Counted from the first letter of the stretch, positions 48,359 to 60,498 are shown. The stretch: DNA of 64,000 nucleotides from Lytechinus variegatus (GCF_018143015.1 NC_054754.1:21328875-21392874), one strand, 5' to 3'. Notes: a model not told the origin generated them from the sequence alone. Translations and numbers: made by a program.

Positions 48359-48879
48359 CAACGTCATTACAATATTTAGCAACAAGAGGATTTATTCTTA
48401 TTAAGGTTTGCATACGAGGAGTGATTGACATAAAATGAATATGAAAATGAAAATTCCATAAGTTTATTCTGTGTAGCACTTGTCTGATTATTTCAGTTGG
48501 TCAAAGTCTTAGAACGGCATGTAGAGGGCAGCATTCACATTAATCAATTTTGCTCTTCAAGCTTTATTTGCATCCGTAGCTTCATATTGATTGATTTTTT
48601 TCAAATTAGCATTATCATACTGTATGAAATCATTTATTTAAACAATATTTTCAATAATATCACAGTTAATTCTACCGTTTTTATTGATCTACTCACCTTG
48701 ATTTTTAACACGATTTCTACTTCATTTTTATCAATGGAGCAGGAGAATTTGGTCTGGCGAGTTGAATAAATTTCAAAACGTAAACCTTTGAGATTTATTG
48801 ATATCTAACAAAATAAGAACAAAGAAAAAAAATAAAAATAAAAAAATCTGATGAAATACAAACTGTGAATTTATAGTTA

Positions 48880-49455
48880 ATTCCTACAAAAAAGCCTTAG
48901 AATACCCTCTTGAAGTCTAAATTTCCTAAATTTTCAGCTCGCGCTTCGCGCTCACAATATTTTATTAGTGAGATACCTGTATACTCATAATTACAACGAC
49001 TACAAGTGCTTCATGTGTTTGTATAACAAAATCAGCAAGCGCTTGGCAATCACATTAGATGACTATGGTGAGAAATGCATATTTTTAATGGATTCCTAAA
49101 AATATAGTCGGTAATATGTCCCTGTTTCGGATCTATACAAAAATTTCAACTCGCGCTCGTATTGTTTGTTGAAGCGAGACAGGTACGTATTATGATTACA
49201 AACATTTGCTTATATAAAAAATGTCCCTTTTTAGGTCTGAATATAAAAGATCTTCAGTAAGCGATTCGCGCTCGCATTATTTGATCAGTGAGATACAATG
49301 CTGTTTAATAGCACTGTCCATAAAATTAGGTCAGTATACCTGGCACTGTCCACTTATAAAATTAGGTCAGTATACCTGGCAACTGAGCGCTCTTTGCGCG
49401 CTCGCTAAATGACTGGAATTTTTGCTGATGCCCCCCCCTTGCCGCGACCCACGGT
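48880..49455. mobile_element. 5'-truncated hAT-like element, copy C
   Basis: The same insertion as 28,490-29,045, with its CGCGCTTCGCGCTC motifs and CCGCGACCCACGGTA end. It contains a private short duplication of AATTAGGTCAGTATACCTGG near 49,325-49,380. Confidence 0.75.
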
Positions 49456-49925
49456 AACATCCTAAATGTTGGTAATCTTAACACCAGTGGCAGTAACTCC
49501 AACACCAAATGGTGTGGTCCTTTATTGATTAGGCTGATGTTCGATTTAACACCCGTGGTGTTAAATATAGCTAACGTTGCATAGTCTCCAATATTATATT
49601 TAATGGGATTATCAGTGATTCACCGTATGATTTCTACTTAATGGAAAATGAATTCTAGTTTGTTATTCCTATTTAATAAACCAGCCTTTTTCCTTCTGGA
49701 TGTACAGCCGAAAGCAGCACACGATCCCGGCATGATTTCCTCAAAATTAACTGAAAGGAGGGGAAACTTCAGACCAAGCCCTGCCTCGCATGTTGTGTGA
49801 GTGGCCCTGATCTACATCATAGGTAATGCACGTACAGCAACCTATTTTTTGCCCCGAACATGGATTCACCTTGTTCATAGCAATTTGATGAAGTCCGCCC
49901 TCTAGTGTCAATAATATACATCTCT
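49456..49925. mobile_element. copy-C-specific insertion with short palindromes
   Basis: It lies between the hAT relic and CTTAATGAAAGCAAAAGTAAATG. It includes ATTTAACACCCGTGGTGTTA AAT-type palindromic sequence (49,547-49,569) and AACACCAAATGGTGT (49,501). The rest has no homology in the window and no coding frame. The origin is uncertain. Confidence 0.45.
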
Positions 49926-50659
49926 ATGCCTTAATGAAAGCAAAAGTAAATGAACATTATTTTTTAGTGAATTACTACAAAATTAGATTTAAGCTCTTGA
50001 ATATATCTCCAGATGAGTATGCCCAAAAGGACTTTTGACAACTAAATCATTCTATCAGGTAGACCAATATCAGTATCACGTACTTATACACTCTCATTCT
50101 CCGAATTATAAACTTCCTATTTTCTTACCTTATTTTTTTAGCGTTGTCTCTGTCACTGGGGTATGTTTCACGATGCTGAGTTGCCATGTCTTTTGATACT
50201 CGTTCTAGAAACCAAATATATATTGCAAAACATACACTTAAAATGACTAGTTTATAGGGTCAGCTGGGTGCAACTGTTATTCTAGTAGTATTTTACTATT
50301 TTCTAGTCGTATTTTACTAGAAAAGAGTTATTTCTGACTAGAATATATGTCAAAATGTGACTGTCAGTGATTGCCATATTAGTTGCACCAATATGACTAC
50401 TGGTCTAGACAAGTTGACTGAATTGTTCTGAGAGTGATGAGTTGACATTTCTATGCATGAAATGGAGAAAGAAAATGATTTTTTCTTCCTTTTTTATTAT
50501 TTTCCATTTTAACCGAAAAACAAAGTAATGTGCTCAAAATAGTTATAACGAACTTATACAGATAAAATAAATTTAGGCATATACAGTATATGACATTTAT
50601 CTATTAAAAGAAGTAAAACAAAACAGAATATTATATATAAATAAATATCATAACCATTA

Positions 50660-50960
50660 CCTCGGAGTGTTGTGGCCCAGTGGATAAGTCTACGGACTCT
50701 GAAACAGAAGGTCGTGGGTTCAAATCCCAGCCATGGCGTAATTTCCTTCAGCAAGAAATTGATCCACAATGTGCTGCACTCAACCCAGGTGAGGTAAATG
50801 GGTACCTGGCAGGAATTTATTCCTTGAAACGCAGCGCGCGTAACACCTGCACTGCTAAAGCCATCAGGGTAATTAAGCTGCATATACTGTAGAGCGCTTA
50901 GAGACTTCTGACAAAGTGAGTATTAAGCGCTATATAAGCAAGTAAAATTATTATTATTAT
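50660..50960 (+). mobile_element. tRNA-derived SINE
   Basis: The head GTTGTGGCCCAGTGGATAAG has an A box and GGTTCAAATCC a B box (50,717). The body contains ACCCAGGTGAGGTAAATGGG and ends AGCGCTATATAAGCAAG with an (ATT)n tail. It shares body and tail with the SINE at 56,893-57,200. It is part of a copy-C-specific insertion spanning about 50,497-51,038. Confidence 0.8.
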
Positions 50961-51399
50961 AAAATAAAATTCTGTGAAAATGGAGAGATCCACTAAAAAG
51001 CAGTGCATGCTTGTATTGTGAAAAGCAGTGCTTGTATTGCATTCTCAGGCTCCAAATTAAATACATTATAAAACATCAAATAACTCGTAAAAATATTTTT
51101 CTGCTGTATAATTTTGATCTGTCCTTTATAACAAATTTATTCTCTTTCTTCTCACCACATCTCATTTAGCTTAATTTCTACTAAACGTTTTTTTTTTAGT
51201 TATGAGCCTTCTGACCAGTGTAATATTGTTATACCAGACTGTTTTTTTCTTGTCGATTTGTCTCTTATTTAATCTTTCATTATTTACATTTAAAAAAAGA
51301 TAAACCAAATGTTAGTTACAAATTCCATCGATATTTGGTTATATGATTTTTCTCTTTTGCCGAATCAGAGTCGATGGGGGCGAATCAATACAACACAGG

Positions 51400-51560
51400 G
51401 ACCGCGGAAGCAGGGGTCATGGGTTGGGAGGGGGTAGGGGGGCTTTAGCCCCCACTTTTTTCCAAAACTGTGTACTAAAACGTAAAAATGACCATAAGAT
51501 TGTGTTTTTTGCATGGTCAGCCCCCCCCCCCCTTTGAAAACCGTTCCGCGGCCCCTGCTA
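51400..51560. mobile_element. short GC-ended insertion, copy C
   Basis: Ortholog of 29,935-30,065, slightly longer, with AGGGACCGCGGAAGCAGGGG and CCGCGGCCCCTGC ends. Confidence 0.55.
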
Positions 51561-51587
51561 CATCGTATGACATTTGATTTTTCTTTG

Positions 51588-52198
51588 TTAAAGGACAAGT
51601 CCACTCCAACAAAAACTTGATTGGAATAAAAAAGAAAAAAATCAGACAAGCACAATTCTGAAAATTTCATCAAAATTGGATGTAAAATAAGAAAGTTATG
51701 ACATTTCAAAGATTTGCTTTTTTTAACATAATAGTTATATGAACGAGCCAGTAACATTCAGATGAGAGAGTCGATGATGTCACTCACTCACTATTTCTTT
51801 TGTTTTTTATTGTTTGAATTATTCAATATTTCATTTTTTACGAATTTGACGATTAGGACCTCCTTGCCTGAAGCACAAAATGTTAAAATAATGGTATTCC
51901 ATGTGTTCAAGGAGGAATGAAACTGCATTTCACATGACAATGACAAGAAAATCAAAATATTTCATATTTCGTATAATAAAATACAAAAGAAATAGTGAGT
52001 GAGTGATGTCATCAAATCCCTCATTTGCATACCGACCGAGATGTGCATATCACTGTTTTGTGAAATGAAGCGAAACTATAAAATGTCATAACTTTCTTAT
52101 TTTACATCCGATTTTGATGAAATTTTCAGTGTTATGCTTGTTGATTTTTTCTCTTTTTATTTAAATCAAGTTTTTGTTGGGGTCGACTTGTCCTTTAA
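51588..52198. mobile_element. foldback MITE flanked by TTAA, 611 bp
   Basis: The ends are TTAAAGGACAAGTCCACTCC and GGGTCGACTTGTCCTTTAA-type sequence. The inverted repeats extend about 150 bp, including TGTAAAATAAGAAAGTTATG and its reverse CATAACTTTCTTATTTTACA. TTAA on both sides is compatible with piggyBac-style target choice. It sits exactly where copy C homology ends. Relatives lie at 55,214-55,781 and 58,870-59,017. Confidence 0.85.
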
Positions 52199-52199
52199 G

Positions 52200-55000
52200 A
52201 GCAAAGTTTATTTCCCGAGCCCCCTTTTTATGTTTTGGTGCGGCACAAAGGTATCATCTTATAATTTGAGTACCCCTCCTCCCCCGGGGCATTAACATGT
52301 ATGAAGTGGTGATGGATCCTTATCAAATGATTGGCCGAAATCCATCACATGACCAGTCGTACATTTCAGCTGACGGGAAGATGTTTTAATGACCGATACT
52401 GATGACTCGTTCTATTGACCGGTAATGGTTTTGAGATGAGGATGGCGTATCAAATAAGGATCCACATCACTATCTTTTAAAACATATACACATCATTATG
52501 GTTGAGCACTGGAATAATTACCCACACTTCATGCGTGTACCCATAATTCTTCCTAATGTCCTCAATTAAGGGGGAAAAAATTAACAGGGGCGAAATCGCC
52601 CCGAGCCGAGGGTGAAAATGCTTTTTTTTGACGATTCCAAATGACCCAAGGTTAAATATTGAAATTAATCGATTCTACTAACTAGTTTGCAAATAGGTCA
52701 TATTTTTTTGTACAGTAAAATAAGTACAAGAAATGGTGATGGGTGCAATATTGTAGAGTAGTGTTTGTGATATCTTTTCTGCTTCTGAAGTTAATTGTGT
52801 TAGACACCTTTGTGGATACTATGTATACCTGCCTCTTGATACAGAAAGTGTTTTAGAATCAGGACTGTTTAACAAGCTGGTATAATTCAATGCTTGAATA
52901 TATATGGTATGGGTTGAACCCGGTCACAATGCGACTGTAAGTCTATTTAGTGTTAACCCCTAGTAACCATTCAGCTTGTATATAATAAAAGGAATTTGGG
53001 TGGTTGACTCTTGTCATAGTCCCAGAGTCAATCAACTGTATCTTTAAGTAAGTGATCAAACCCGCTGGGGTGTAAGGGCTAGGATTTTACTTTGACTTCT
53101 TGACAATCTTAGGTCATGAGCATTGGGTCATTTAACTTGATATATTTTGTTAAGTTCAATGGGTCTCTAAAATTCTATAGATGTTTGTTTTTATGTATGA
53201 GAGGAAAAGATTGTTGAGAATGTTTGAGATGGGAGTTTTGAATAGGTGAAATTAAAGCTTGGATAGTTAAGTAGTTTTAATTGGATATGTTCAGCGTGGA
53301 AGAGTAAAGCAGAGGAATATTGAGAATGTTAATGACTTTGTCTTTGTGAGAGTCAAGATGGAGTGGTGTTTGAGTAAAAGCAAATCAGAAATCGTTTGAT
53401 TCTCGGGAGAGGAAGACCCTTCCACATTTGGTCTTAACTCGGAGTGTGAGGGTGTGGTTCTCGTAGGCCATTACTTTGGGTGAATGTTGCAGGCTGTGTA
53501 GTGCAGGCACAGCTGAGTCTTAATCCCCATCGTTGGCAGGCTGGATCCAGGCAGCACAGGCCAGGTAAAGCCACCACATCTGCCCTCATCTCACCAGGCA
53601 CGACTGTTCCAAAGAACTGTAAGTTCACTATTCTATTGGTATAATTAATTATTGTAATTAAAAGCAAAACTTAGTGTTTTCAAAGAAAACAGAAATTCAG
53701 TAATTATTTTGCTTATGATTAATGTTGGAGTATTGAACACTAAAGTGCAAAGAATATTAAATGCTTTGTTGTATTGTATAGTAAATCATTTTTCATAAAT
53801 GAAAGCTTTGTGAAATCAAACCAAGGAGAAACCAACTAAACATGAAGTAATGATATAAAGATGAAGTAATTAAATGTTATTAAATGAGACATTTTATTAT
53901 GGAAGAATTGTTGGTTTATACGCTCAATGACAATGACGATTCCCATATATTTTAAACTGATACTTATGTGATATATGGCTTGTGAAATGAACAAGAGTAA
54001 TAGCCAGGATCAGTTTATTGATGTTGTATATGATATAGTTGATGTAAATATTCATTGAACTGAGAAGTTATACTTCTATGAGAAGAGAGATTTCCTTTTG
54101 CTATTTAGGGATAAAAGATACCGTAGTTTGTTTTTACATTATTTTCCGTAAGTAGTTCAGTGAATTCAAGCTAGTATATCGTAACTGACTTGTGAAGAGT
54201 TATAGTGTTATTACTGGACCTTGTCTATTAGGAGATGGTTATTTATTTACTCTCTTTAGGGACGAGCTGGGCTCGTACTTCATCCTCGAACTCAGAGTTC
54301 GTGACTTGTGATTCATCGTAGCAATCTTCGTACTGTGGCTCTCAGCCCCCATCATTTCGTCCGCGAATCTGGACTGGCTTTTCGTCGAGAGTTCGCTCGC
54401 TTTACTTCGCGTCGTCGAAGCCACCGCAGCTCGCTCTTAGACGACTATATTCATCGGACCAACGATAGTCATTGACGATGTCGAAGGGGTCCTTATTCTG
54501 AACTATATAAATTATAACCAGATTAGATATACTACGGTCCAGTGTAGGTATTCATCCAAGTATAAACCCTCTTTTGATGAAACTTAATTGGTGGAATTAA
54601 TAACCAAAAATATTGTCATGTTTGGATGCCAAATTATTAGGCCTTGATTAAATATAAATAAATCACTCTCATTAGATACATATTGCAACATATTCAGTAT
54701 AGGTTAATTCATGCTGATGTTAACTGCTGAATACAGTTTGATGTTATGTTGATATGCATGTTATTCATGATTTAATTCTGATTATTCAATTTCTTTAACT
54801 ATATGTACATTTATAGAGCTGGTCGCTCTGAATTAAATTTATGTTACATATAGATATTGAATGATTGTGTGATTATTGCAAGTGGTAACTACTTTCGTTT
54901 CAAGCAGAACCAAATCTATTACCAGACTGGGAATTTCAGTCCCAAGATCTGACACACACTAATATATAATGTTCATGTAATTTTAGAACATGTTAAACAT
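52200..55000. other. apparently unique stretch, no gene established
   Basis: No homology to the units is seen. Two GC-richer islands stand out: 53,440-53,620 (GTTGGCAGGCTGGATCCAGG; a 77-codon minus frame with no recognisable motif) and 54,240-54,490. The first could be an exon or an old repeat. The remainder is AT-rich. Confidence 0.4.
54239..54424 (-). other. 61-codon GC-rich open frame
   Basis: The frame starts MASTTRSKASELSTKSQSR and is rich in Ser, Thr, Lys and Arg, ending SSLKRVNK. GC content is clearly above its surroundings and ATG context is good (GGTGGCTTCG just upstream). It could be the first exon of an unknown gene or the N-terminal start of a decayed LTR element, since TGGTCCGATGAATATAG upstream could be a primer site. 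No partner exon or LTR pair was found. Confidence 0.3.
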
Positions 55001-55003
55001 AAG

Positions 55004-55100
55004 ATCTCAACACAAGAAAAACATTTTTGGAGAGTAATTTTTTTTATTTTCAGCTACTGATTGCAGCTTTTCTCAGTAAGATTTCTTCTTGTGTTGAGAT
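55004..55100. repeat. inverted repeat with 15-bp perfect arms
   Basis: ATCTCAACACAAGAA (55004-55018) pairs exactly with TTCTTGTGTTGAGAT (55086-55100) around 67 bases. It is a small foldback element or hairpin outside any recognised gene. Confidence 0.7.
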
Positions 55101-55213
55101 GAGATTAAAAAAAATAACAGTATAACATTTTCAACCAACTTAGAGGAATTTTCATGATTGTATGATGTAATTTATCAGGGAAATCTTGTTCATGGACTTG
55201 TATCGTAAGAAAT

Positions 55214-55781
55214 TTAAAGGACAAGTCCACCCCAACAAAAGTTTGATTTGTATAAAAAGAGAAAAATCCAACAAGCATAACACTGAAAATTTCATCAAAA
55301 TCGGATGTAAAATAAGAAAGTTATGACATTTAAAAATTCGCTTAAATTTCACAAAACAGTTATATGAATATCACTCACTCACTATTTCTTTTGTATTTTA
55401 TTGTATGAAATATGAAGTATTCTAATTTTCTCCTCATCTTGTGAAACAAAGTTTTATTTCTCCCTGAACATGTTCATTTACCATTGCTTAACATTTTATG
55501 GTTCAGTCAAGTTGGTCTTTATTGTCAAATCTGCAAAATTGAAATAATGTGTAATTCGAACAATACAAAACAAAATAAATAGTGAGTGACATCATTGATT
55601 CTCTCGTTTGCATGTGACTTAATTGTGCAAATAACTATTTTGTAAAACATAAGCGAAACTTTAAAATGTCACAACTTTCTTATTTTACATCCTATTTTGA
55701 TGAAACTTTCAGCATTATACTTGTCCGTTTTTTCTCTATTGATTCAAATCAATATTTTCATGAGGTGGACTTGTCCTTTAA
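55214..55781. mobile_element. foldback MITE flanked by TTAA, 568 bp
   Basis: Second member of the 51,588 family, with TTAAAGGACAAGTCCACCCC and GTGGACTTGTCCTTTAA ends and long inverted repeats. Confidence 0.85.
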
Positions 55782-56394
55782 GATTTAGAGATAAGAATTA
55801 TGGGCCCATTTGCTGAACTCGGGTCTAACTCGGAGCGTGATCTAAATAATTTTTTCTTCTGACCGGGTAACTAATGGTAGGTCAATCACATTTCACACTG
55901 AAATTGGTGATAACTATACTGATAAGTAAGTTTCTTCGCCATCATGGAACAATAGTCTAGTATACACGAAATGAATACAATTTCAGTGAAATTTGACATA
56001 ATGTTGTTCCATAATTTGAGAAAAGATTTAGACCAAACCTGACTTCAATACAGGATGTGAAGATTAACTTTTGACTAACTGAGGTGAGGCTGAAAGTAGG
56101 ATAACTTTATTTTGAGGAAAGTACATTTTTCTAGTTCACCAATATCAGATTTCTATATATGACATGGAATGATTGGCACATATATCAAAAAGTTTTTGTA
56201 TGATCCGACTTTATATTATTATCTAAAATTGAATTGGGAATAATGTAACATTATGCATCTGAATTTGCAAGAAATATTGAATACATTTAGATGTTTTTCA
56301 CCGTGATGCTTGATATTATATATATGTGGTTTTCTACCCGTGTGTTGACTTATACAATGTGCCTTACTTATGCCTCAATTTTAGGCTTCCACCA

Positions 56395-56480
56395 ACCTTG
56401 ATTGTTTTGGCCGAGCTTTCGTCCTCTCCTGTAGACTTTCTCAAGCCGATTGATCAGTCACCAAGTTTGCTGCCTGTGGT
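56395..56480 (-). other. possible Penelope-like/hammerhead-related fragment
   Basis: On the minus strand GACTGATCAATCGGCTTGAG is followed by GAGGACGAAAGCTCGGCC. GGACGAAA plus an upstream CTGATNA resembles hammerhead ribozyme cores found in Penelope-like elements, but the CTGATGA box is altered and the stems are not convincing. No reverse transcriptase is adjacent. Confidence 0.2.
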
Positions 56481-56892
56481 TGGTTGAAGCTTGAAATTGT
56501 TGAATTTATCATCCCCAACTGATGAAAGTTTCCGTATTATGCCTTACATGTATGTTGATGTCGTAATGTATTCAAATTGTGTGTGTTTCTTATTTGTCAT
56601 CGATAATGTAAATGTCCTCTAGGATCGTAGGAAGATATATTACTAATATGATTTGCTTAAAGCCTGTATTGAGTTTGTTACATATTCTTGAGGCCTGTCT
56701 AACGCTTTGATATATGGTCTGTTATCGGAAATTTAGTCTAGTATCATCTTGCATTCCAATATTACAAAAGTTTAATGGTGGATGGGTTTTGTGTCATTCA
56801 TTATGTTGGAAGATATGAATTTATATTTTTTTAATGTATATCTTGTGCCTTCACATGTGACCATTCTCATTGTTCTTTAGACAGAATCTATG

Positions 56893-57200
56893 TATGGTCT
56901 AGTGGTTTAGAGCATTGGATTCAAGTCGCAAGGTTGTGAATTCAAATCCCCGCTCTGCCATTGCACTCCACTTTTTACAAAAGTCCAGAGAGTAATATCT
57001 GTCATCTGTAAGGTCAGCCAGTGTACCTGCATTCGACCCAGGTGAGGTGAATGGGTACCCGGCAGGATCAATTCCTTGAATGCATGAGCGCTGAAAGGCA
57101 GCTCGAGCCAAAGCCGGGGTAATAATAATAAAAAACGCTCCTCGGAATAGAATATTTCTTGAAAGCTGGCGCTATATAAAGGCCTGTTATTATTATTATT
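56893..57200 (+). mobile_element. tRNA-derived SINE
   Basis: The head TATGGTCTAGTGGTTTAGAG has an A box and GAATTCAAATCC a B box. The body has ACCCAGGTGAGGTGAATGGG and GGCAGGATCAATTCCTTGAA, and the end is GGCGCTATATAAAGG with an (ATT)n tail. It belongs to the same family as 50,660-50,960. Its head resembles the relic in the gene introns. Confidence 0.8.
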
Positions 57201-57331
57201 GAAAATGCCCATCATAACAAAGAACAACAAGGACAAGTCTTTGTCGTAATTTGGTGAATCTAGACAGCAGTTTATTCCTGGATTCTCTGCTTCGAAATAT
57301 AGGACAAAATTGCTGTTCCGGTCCACTGATT

Positions 57332-57597
57332 TTAGACAAAGTCCTCCCAGCTGTTCTTTGTCATTTGACGGGCGTCTTTAATATGTTTTCTGTGTTCTGG
57401 AGTCCTATGTCGGCCACGGAGCAATAATCCCAGATGTGGCATCCGTTTCACTGTAAGTTCAGAGTGTAAGCTAGTTCGTAGTTCCTTTCTGCGCATGATC
57501 AGAGGAAGGTCATTGATACTAAAGTGACTTGGTGGTTTAAAATTTAATGAGATAGCACCAAATTTGATGTCTTGATTATTTATATATATTTCTTTAA
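57332..57597 (-). CDS. candidate terminal exon, product unrecognised
   Basis: On the minus strand an open frame of about 88 codons runs from about 57,597 to TAA at 57,332-57,334, without an early ATG. It contains FKPPSHFSINDLPLIMRRKE, TSLHSELTVKRMPHLG and HIKDARQMTKNSWEDFV-stop. Composition is balanced and basic and GC is higher than in its flanks, unlike the AT-rich chance frames elsewhere. An acceptor-like CAATTTAAAG precedes it. It may be the last exon of a real minus-strand gene or a fragment of an unknown transposon protein. No partner exons were identified. Confidence 0.4.
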
Positions 57598-58869
57598 ATT
57601 GTGTTTTTCATTTACATCCACAAAAAACAATGCGTCCACGAACGACTGGTAATTTCACAGTCTGCCAAGTATATTGTGCAACATGCTATGATATGCATTC
57701 TAAGTAGAAATGCAACAAATACCTTCATAAAGTGTTCATTGAAGTGCTATTCTAGTCACCTGGTCTATTCAGTTTCTTCATCCTGCTATGTAAGGCATGC
57801 TTATGTAATATCTTGCTTTGAAATCTGCCTATTATAATGAAAGAAATGAAAGGTCATTTGACCAAAATTGTCTACGAAATAACTACAAACAGATCTATTG
57901 GCGAATAATTTGTCACCAGTTTGGATAACATGTATTCATTTTCAAGATTTGAATTCATTGTCAGATGAGACGAACAAAAAATAATGAATGAAACAATTGT
58001 GTGAAAATTGTGATCCAGTATCTGATACATACAGATAAAGGAACAAAATAGCAATTAAATGTTTTAGGCAAAAGAATTTGGTTTTCCAAATTTATTTTCT
58101 TTAATACTGCTTTATGGAACCTAGATTGTTTGAAAAGTGAATGGTTCATTCTTTATCTTTATGTTTTTGATGTCCAGCAACTAATGCTAGATATTTTTGT
58201 TGTAAGTAGTCACGAGAAGGCATTTATTATAATTGATGGTGAAATTAGTACTATTTTAAAATATTTGATGTTAGTTTATTAATCCCATGGAAACTATCAT
58301 ACAATTTACTGTACATGGGAATAAACGTAAAATATTCATGTAACATTACAACATAGTTATTATAAGGATGCAATCAATGATAAAGAATCAGTCACTGCAC
58401 TTCCATTTGATTTAAATGACACATGTGAATAATAGTTTGATATAATTTGCAGTAATAAATTTTCAATTTCTGTAGACAGGCTTTATAATGCTTTGTATAT
58501 AAATTCAAATCATTTGTGTATGCTGCATTTTGATGACTATGTAGCAGTTTCATGAATGAAATTTCATTTCTAAAGATTTCTTGTCATTCTGTAGTGGCAT
58601 ATGGATGTTGACATTGTGCCTTGAAGGAAAGTCTACCCCGGCCTTTTGTTGAACAACAAATTCAAATTGGGTATTGGCTTTAAAAAAATGTCATCGTGAT
58701 ATGTCTATTGCCTGGTGTGTGATTATCAATAGTTGTGGACCAAAATGGCCAATTCCAAACTTGTAGTACCGTACAAATGAAATATTCACTCTTTTAAACC
58801 TGAAATGATTATAGGTTTACAAACATATTCAATGTGATGGAAGTAAAGTCTAAGATGGGATGTATGATG

Positions 58870-59017
58870 AAGGTCAAGTCCATCAAATAAAAATGTTGAT
58901 TGAATAAAAAGAGAAAAAATCAAACAAGCCTAACACTGAAAATGTCATCAAAATCGGATGTAAAATAAGAAAGTTATGGCATTTTAAAGTTTCGCTTCAT
59001 TTCGCAAAACAGTTATA
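58870..59017. mobile_element. half of a TTAA-type foldback MITE
   Basis: GTCAAGTCCATCAAATAAAA through TGTAAAATAAGAAAGTTATG to GCAAAACAGTTATA matches one arm of the 51,588 family. The other half is missing; a different repeat starts directly at 59,018. Confidence 0.7.
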
Positions 59018-59900
59018 CAGTGCGTCCCAGAATAAACGAAACCGAGATTTAGCGATCATTTATCATAACTTAATCATAAATAGAATAGACAAATGACCTA
59101 CCAATTTAAAGCTTAGAATCTCTTCTTTCATCTGATATTACTTAGGTTATTTCTTATTCACGCATGAGTGAGCAAAAACAATTTGAAGAAAGGATACCAA
59201 AAACTCATTTGGAGGGGGGTATCTGGGTTTCAAAATGAAAACCACATTTCTGAAAAGTTTAATATCTGCTCTTTAATTCGGTACCTCAATTACAGAAAAT
59301 GGTCAAGAAATAAAAAAAGTTCTGGTCATTTGAAATAAAGCTTGTATCTCCATAATTTCATGAAATAAACGAGTTTTCACTGGTTTCCTACAGAAGCTTT
59401 CGCATGGTGAACAAAAGATTTAATGCATGGCTGATCGTCAACAAAACGGAGTGTCGAGTGAGTTTGAAAGCCAGTCTGGAGAACATCTTCATTTTATGAA
59501 ATTATTCATCAAATGTAGATGAATACCCAATCGGCTCTAATTCAATTGATTTTCTAAGATTATTGAACTTCATTACAAGGAATATAATGCGCAAATCGCT
59601 TCTGCGATTTATTGAAACTCTATATAAAAAAGCATGCCTATTTTTTTTTACTTATCCTGAAGCGCTTCATTTTGAATATAAAGAAACTTAAGTGTCATTC
59701 AAAATTTCAAAATGAGGGCGCATAACAGGACAGGAGATGAATGTATACAGGGAAATGACATGAAGTTTAATACAATTTGATAAAAAATATTGTACTTTAT
59801 TTAATACGACACTAACGAAATTAGGAACCTGTTTGCCCCAAAATTATGGTTGTTTAGTAATGAGCTGAAAAGCGGGAGAAGTTGACTTTATGTAGGTGAC
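59018..59900. mobile_element. interspersed repeat starting CAGTGCGTCCCAG
   Basis: It begins CAGTGCGTCCCAGAATAAAC immediately after the half MITE. No coding frame is seen. It is placed as a repeat because it abruptly truncates the MITE; the right boundary is uncertain. Confidence 0.35.
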
Positions 59901-60119
59901 GGCAGAAACTGATATAAAGATTTTACCCGCCCGGAGCCGACCAGACCAGAAGTTGCGCGATCAATTGAAAAAAAAAATAACTTCATATATTTACTTCGGT
60001 CTAACCTTACTCAAATTCATACAATACAATACAATTTTAACTGGCAAGAAGCACATAGCTGAGGTGGAAAAACAGGGTTAGAGAAAAGGTGGGGAAACAA
60101 TGGAGAACTTCAATATTGC

Positions 60120-60345
60120 CATCTAACCGCGCGCAGCGCGGAAGCAAAATTCATATATAGATTTAGAGCAAGAAGAGTGAAGGAGTTTCTCTTTTGAGAA
60201 AAAAATAAAGAATAAAGAAAAACACAAAGCTACCTTCCCTTTCCTCCCTTCCCTTTTCCTTTTCTCCTCTCTTTTTTTTTCCTTTTCTTTTTTTTTGGGG
60301 GGGGGGGGGGGCGACCGCCCCCCTGGCTACGCGCCTGCATACAGG
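60120..60345 (-). mobile_element. hAT-like GC-run element fragment
   Basis: Minus strand: CAGGCGCGTAGCCAGGGGGG, a GGTCGC-split G/C run, then a purine-rich stretch, with GCGCGCAGCGCGG at the far end. The end sequence is in the style of the other hAT-like elements in the window. There is no transposase. Confidence 0.45.
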
Positions 60346-60351
60346 CCCTCT

Positions 60352-60498
60352 GGGGTCTGTTGCAGAAAGAGTTGCGTTTAAACGCAAGTCAAAAAATCAA
60401 TCGCAAGTCCCAAATGCGCGCTGTTGATTGGTTGAAAATCAAGTTTCGCATCATTTTTAGAGTTGCGATTAATTGCAACTCTGTCTGCAACGGGCCCC
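60352..60498. mobile_element. 147-bp foldback MITE
   Basis: The left end GGGGTCTGTTGCAGAAAGAG is matched in reverse by CTCTGTCTGCAACGGGCCCC at the right, with subterminal GTTGCGTTTAAACGCAAG and GTTGCGATTAATTGCAAC palindromes. Confidence 0.75.

Larger units (their letters stand above)
47460..50204 (-). pseudogene. disabled copy C of the four-exon gene
   Basis: The exon equivalents are 50129-50204, 48697-48804, 47842-47967 and 47460-47516. Splice sites are intact, but exon 1 has two extra bases in a run (frameshift near 50,133-50,139), exon 3 has AGA to TGA (QPQDE-stop), and exon 4 has CGA to TGA after GPL. Exon 2 is clean and reads ISINLKGLRFEIYSTRQ. The extra tandem terminal-exon copy at about 47,355-47,395 has lost its AG and is truncated. 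Three independent lesions make this a pseudogene. Confidence 0.75.
39750..51590. repeat. segmental duplication copy C
   Basis: Collinear with copy B from GGGGTATGTGTAGCTGGTC (39,780) to GACATTTGATTTTTCTTTGT (51,568), where homology stops at a TTAA-flanked MITE. It carries many private insertions (41,156; 42,741; 43,878; 46,677; 49,456; 50,497) and a disabled gene. Confidence 0.85.

Noticed and set aside
50554..50892. Frames over the SINE, including a Cys/Phe-rich minus frame
   Set aside because: They coincide with SINE sequence on both strands; similar false frames occur at 56,907-57,326.
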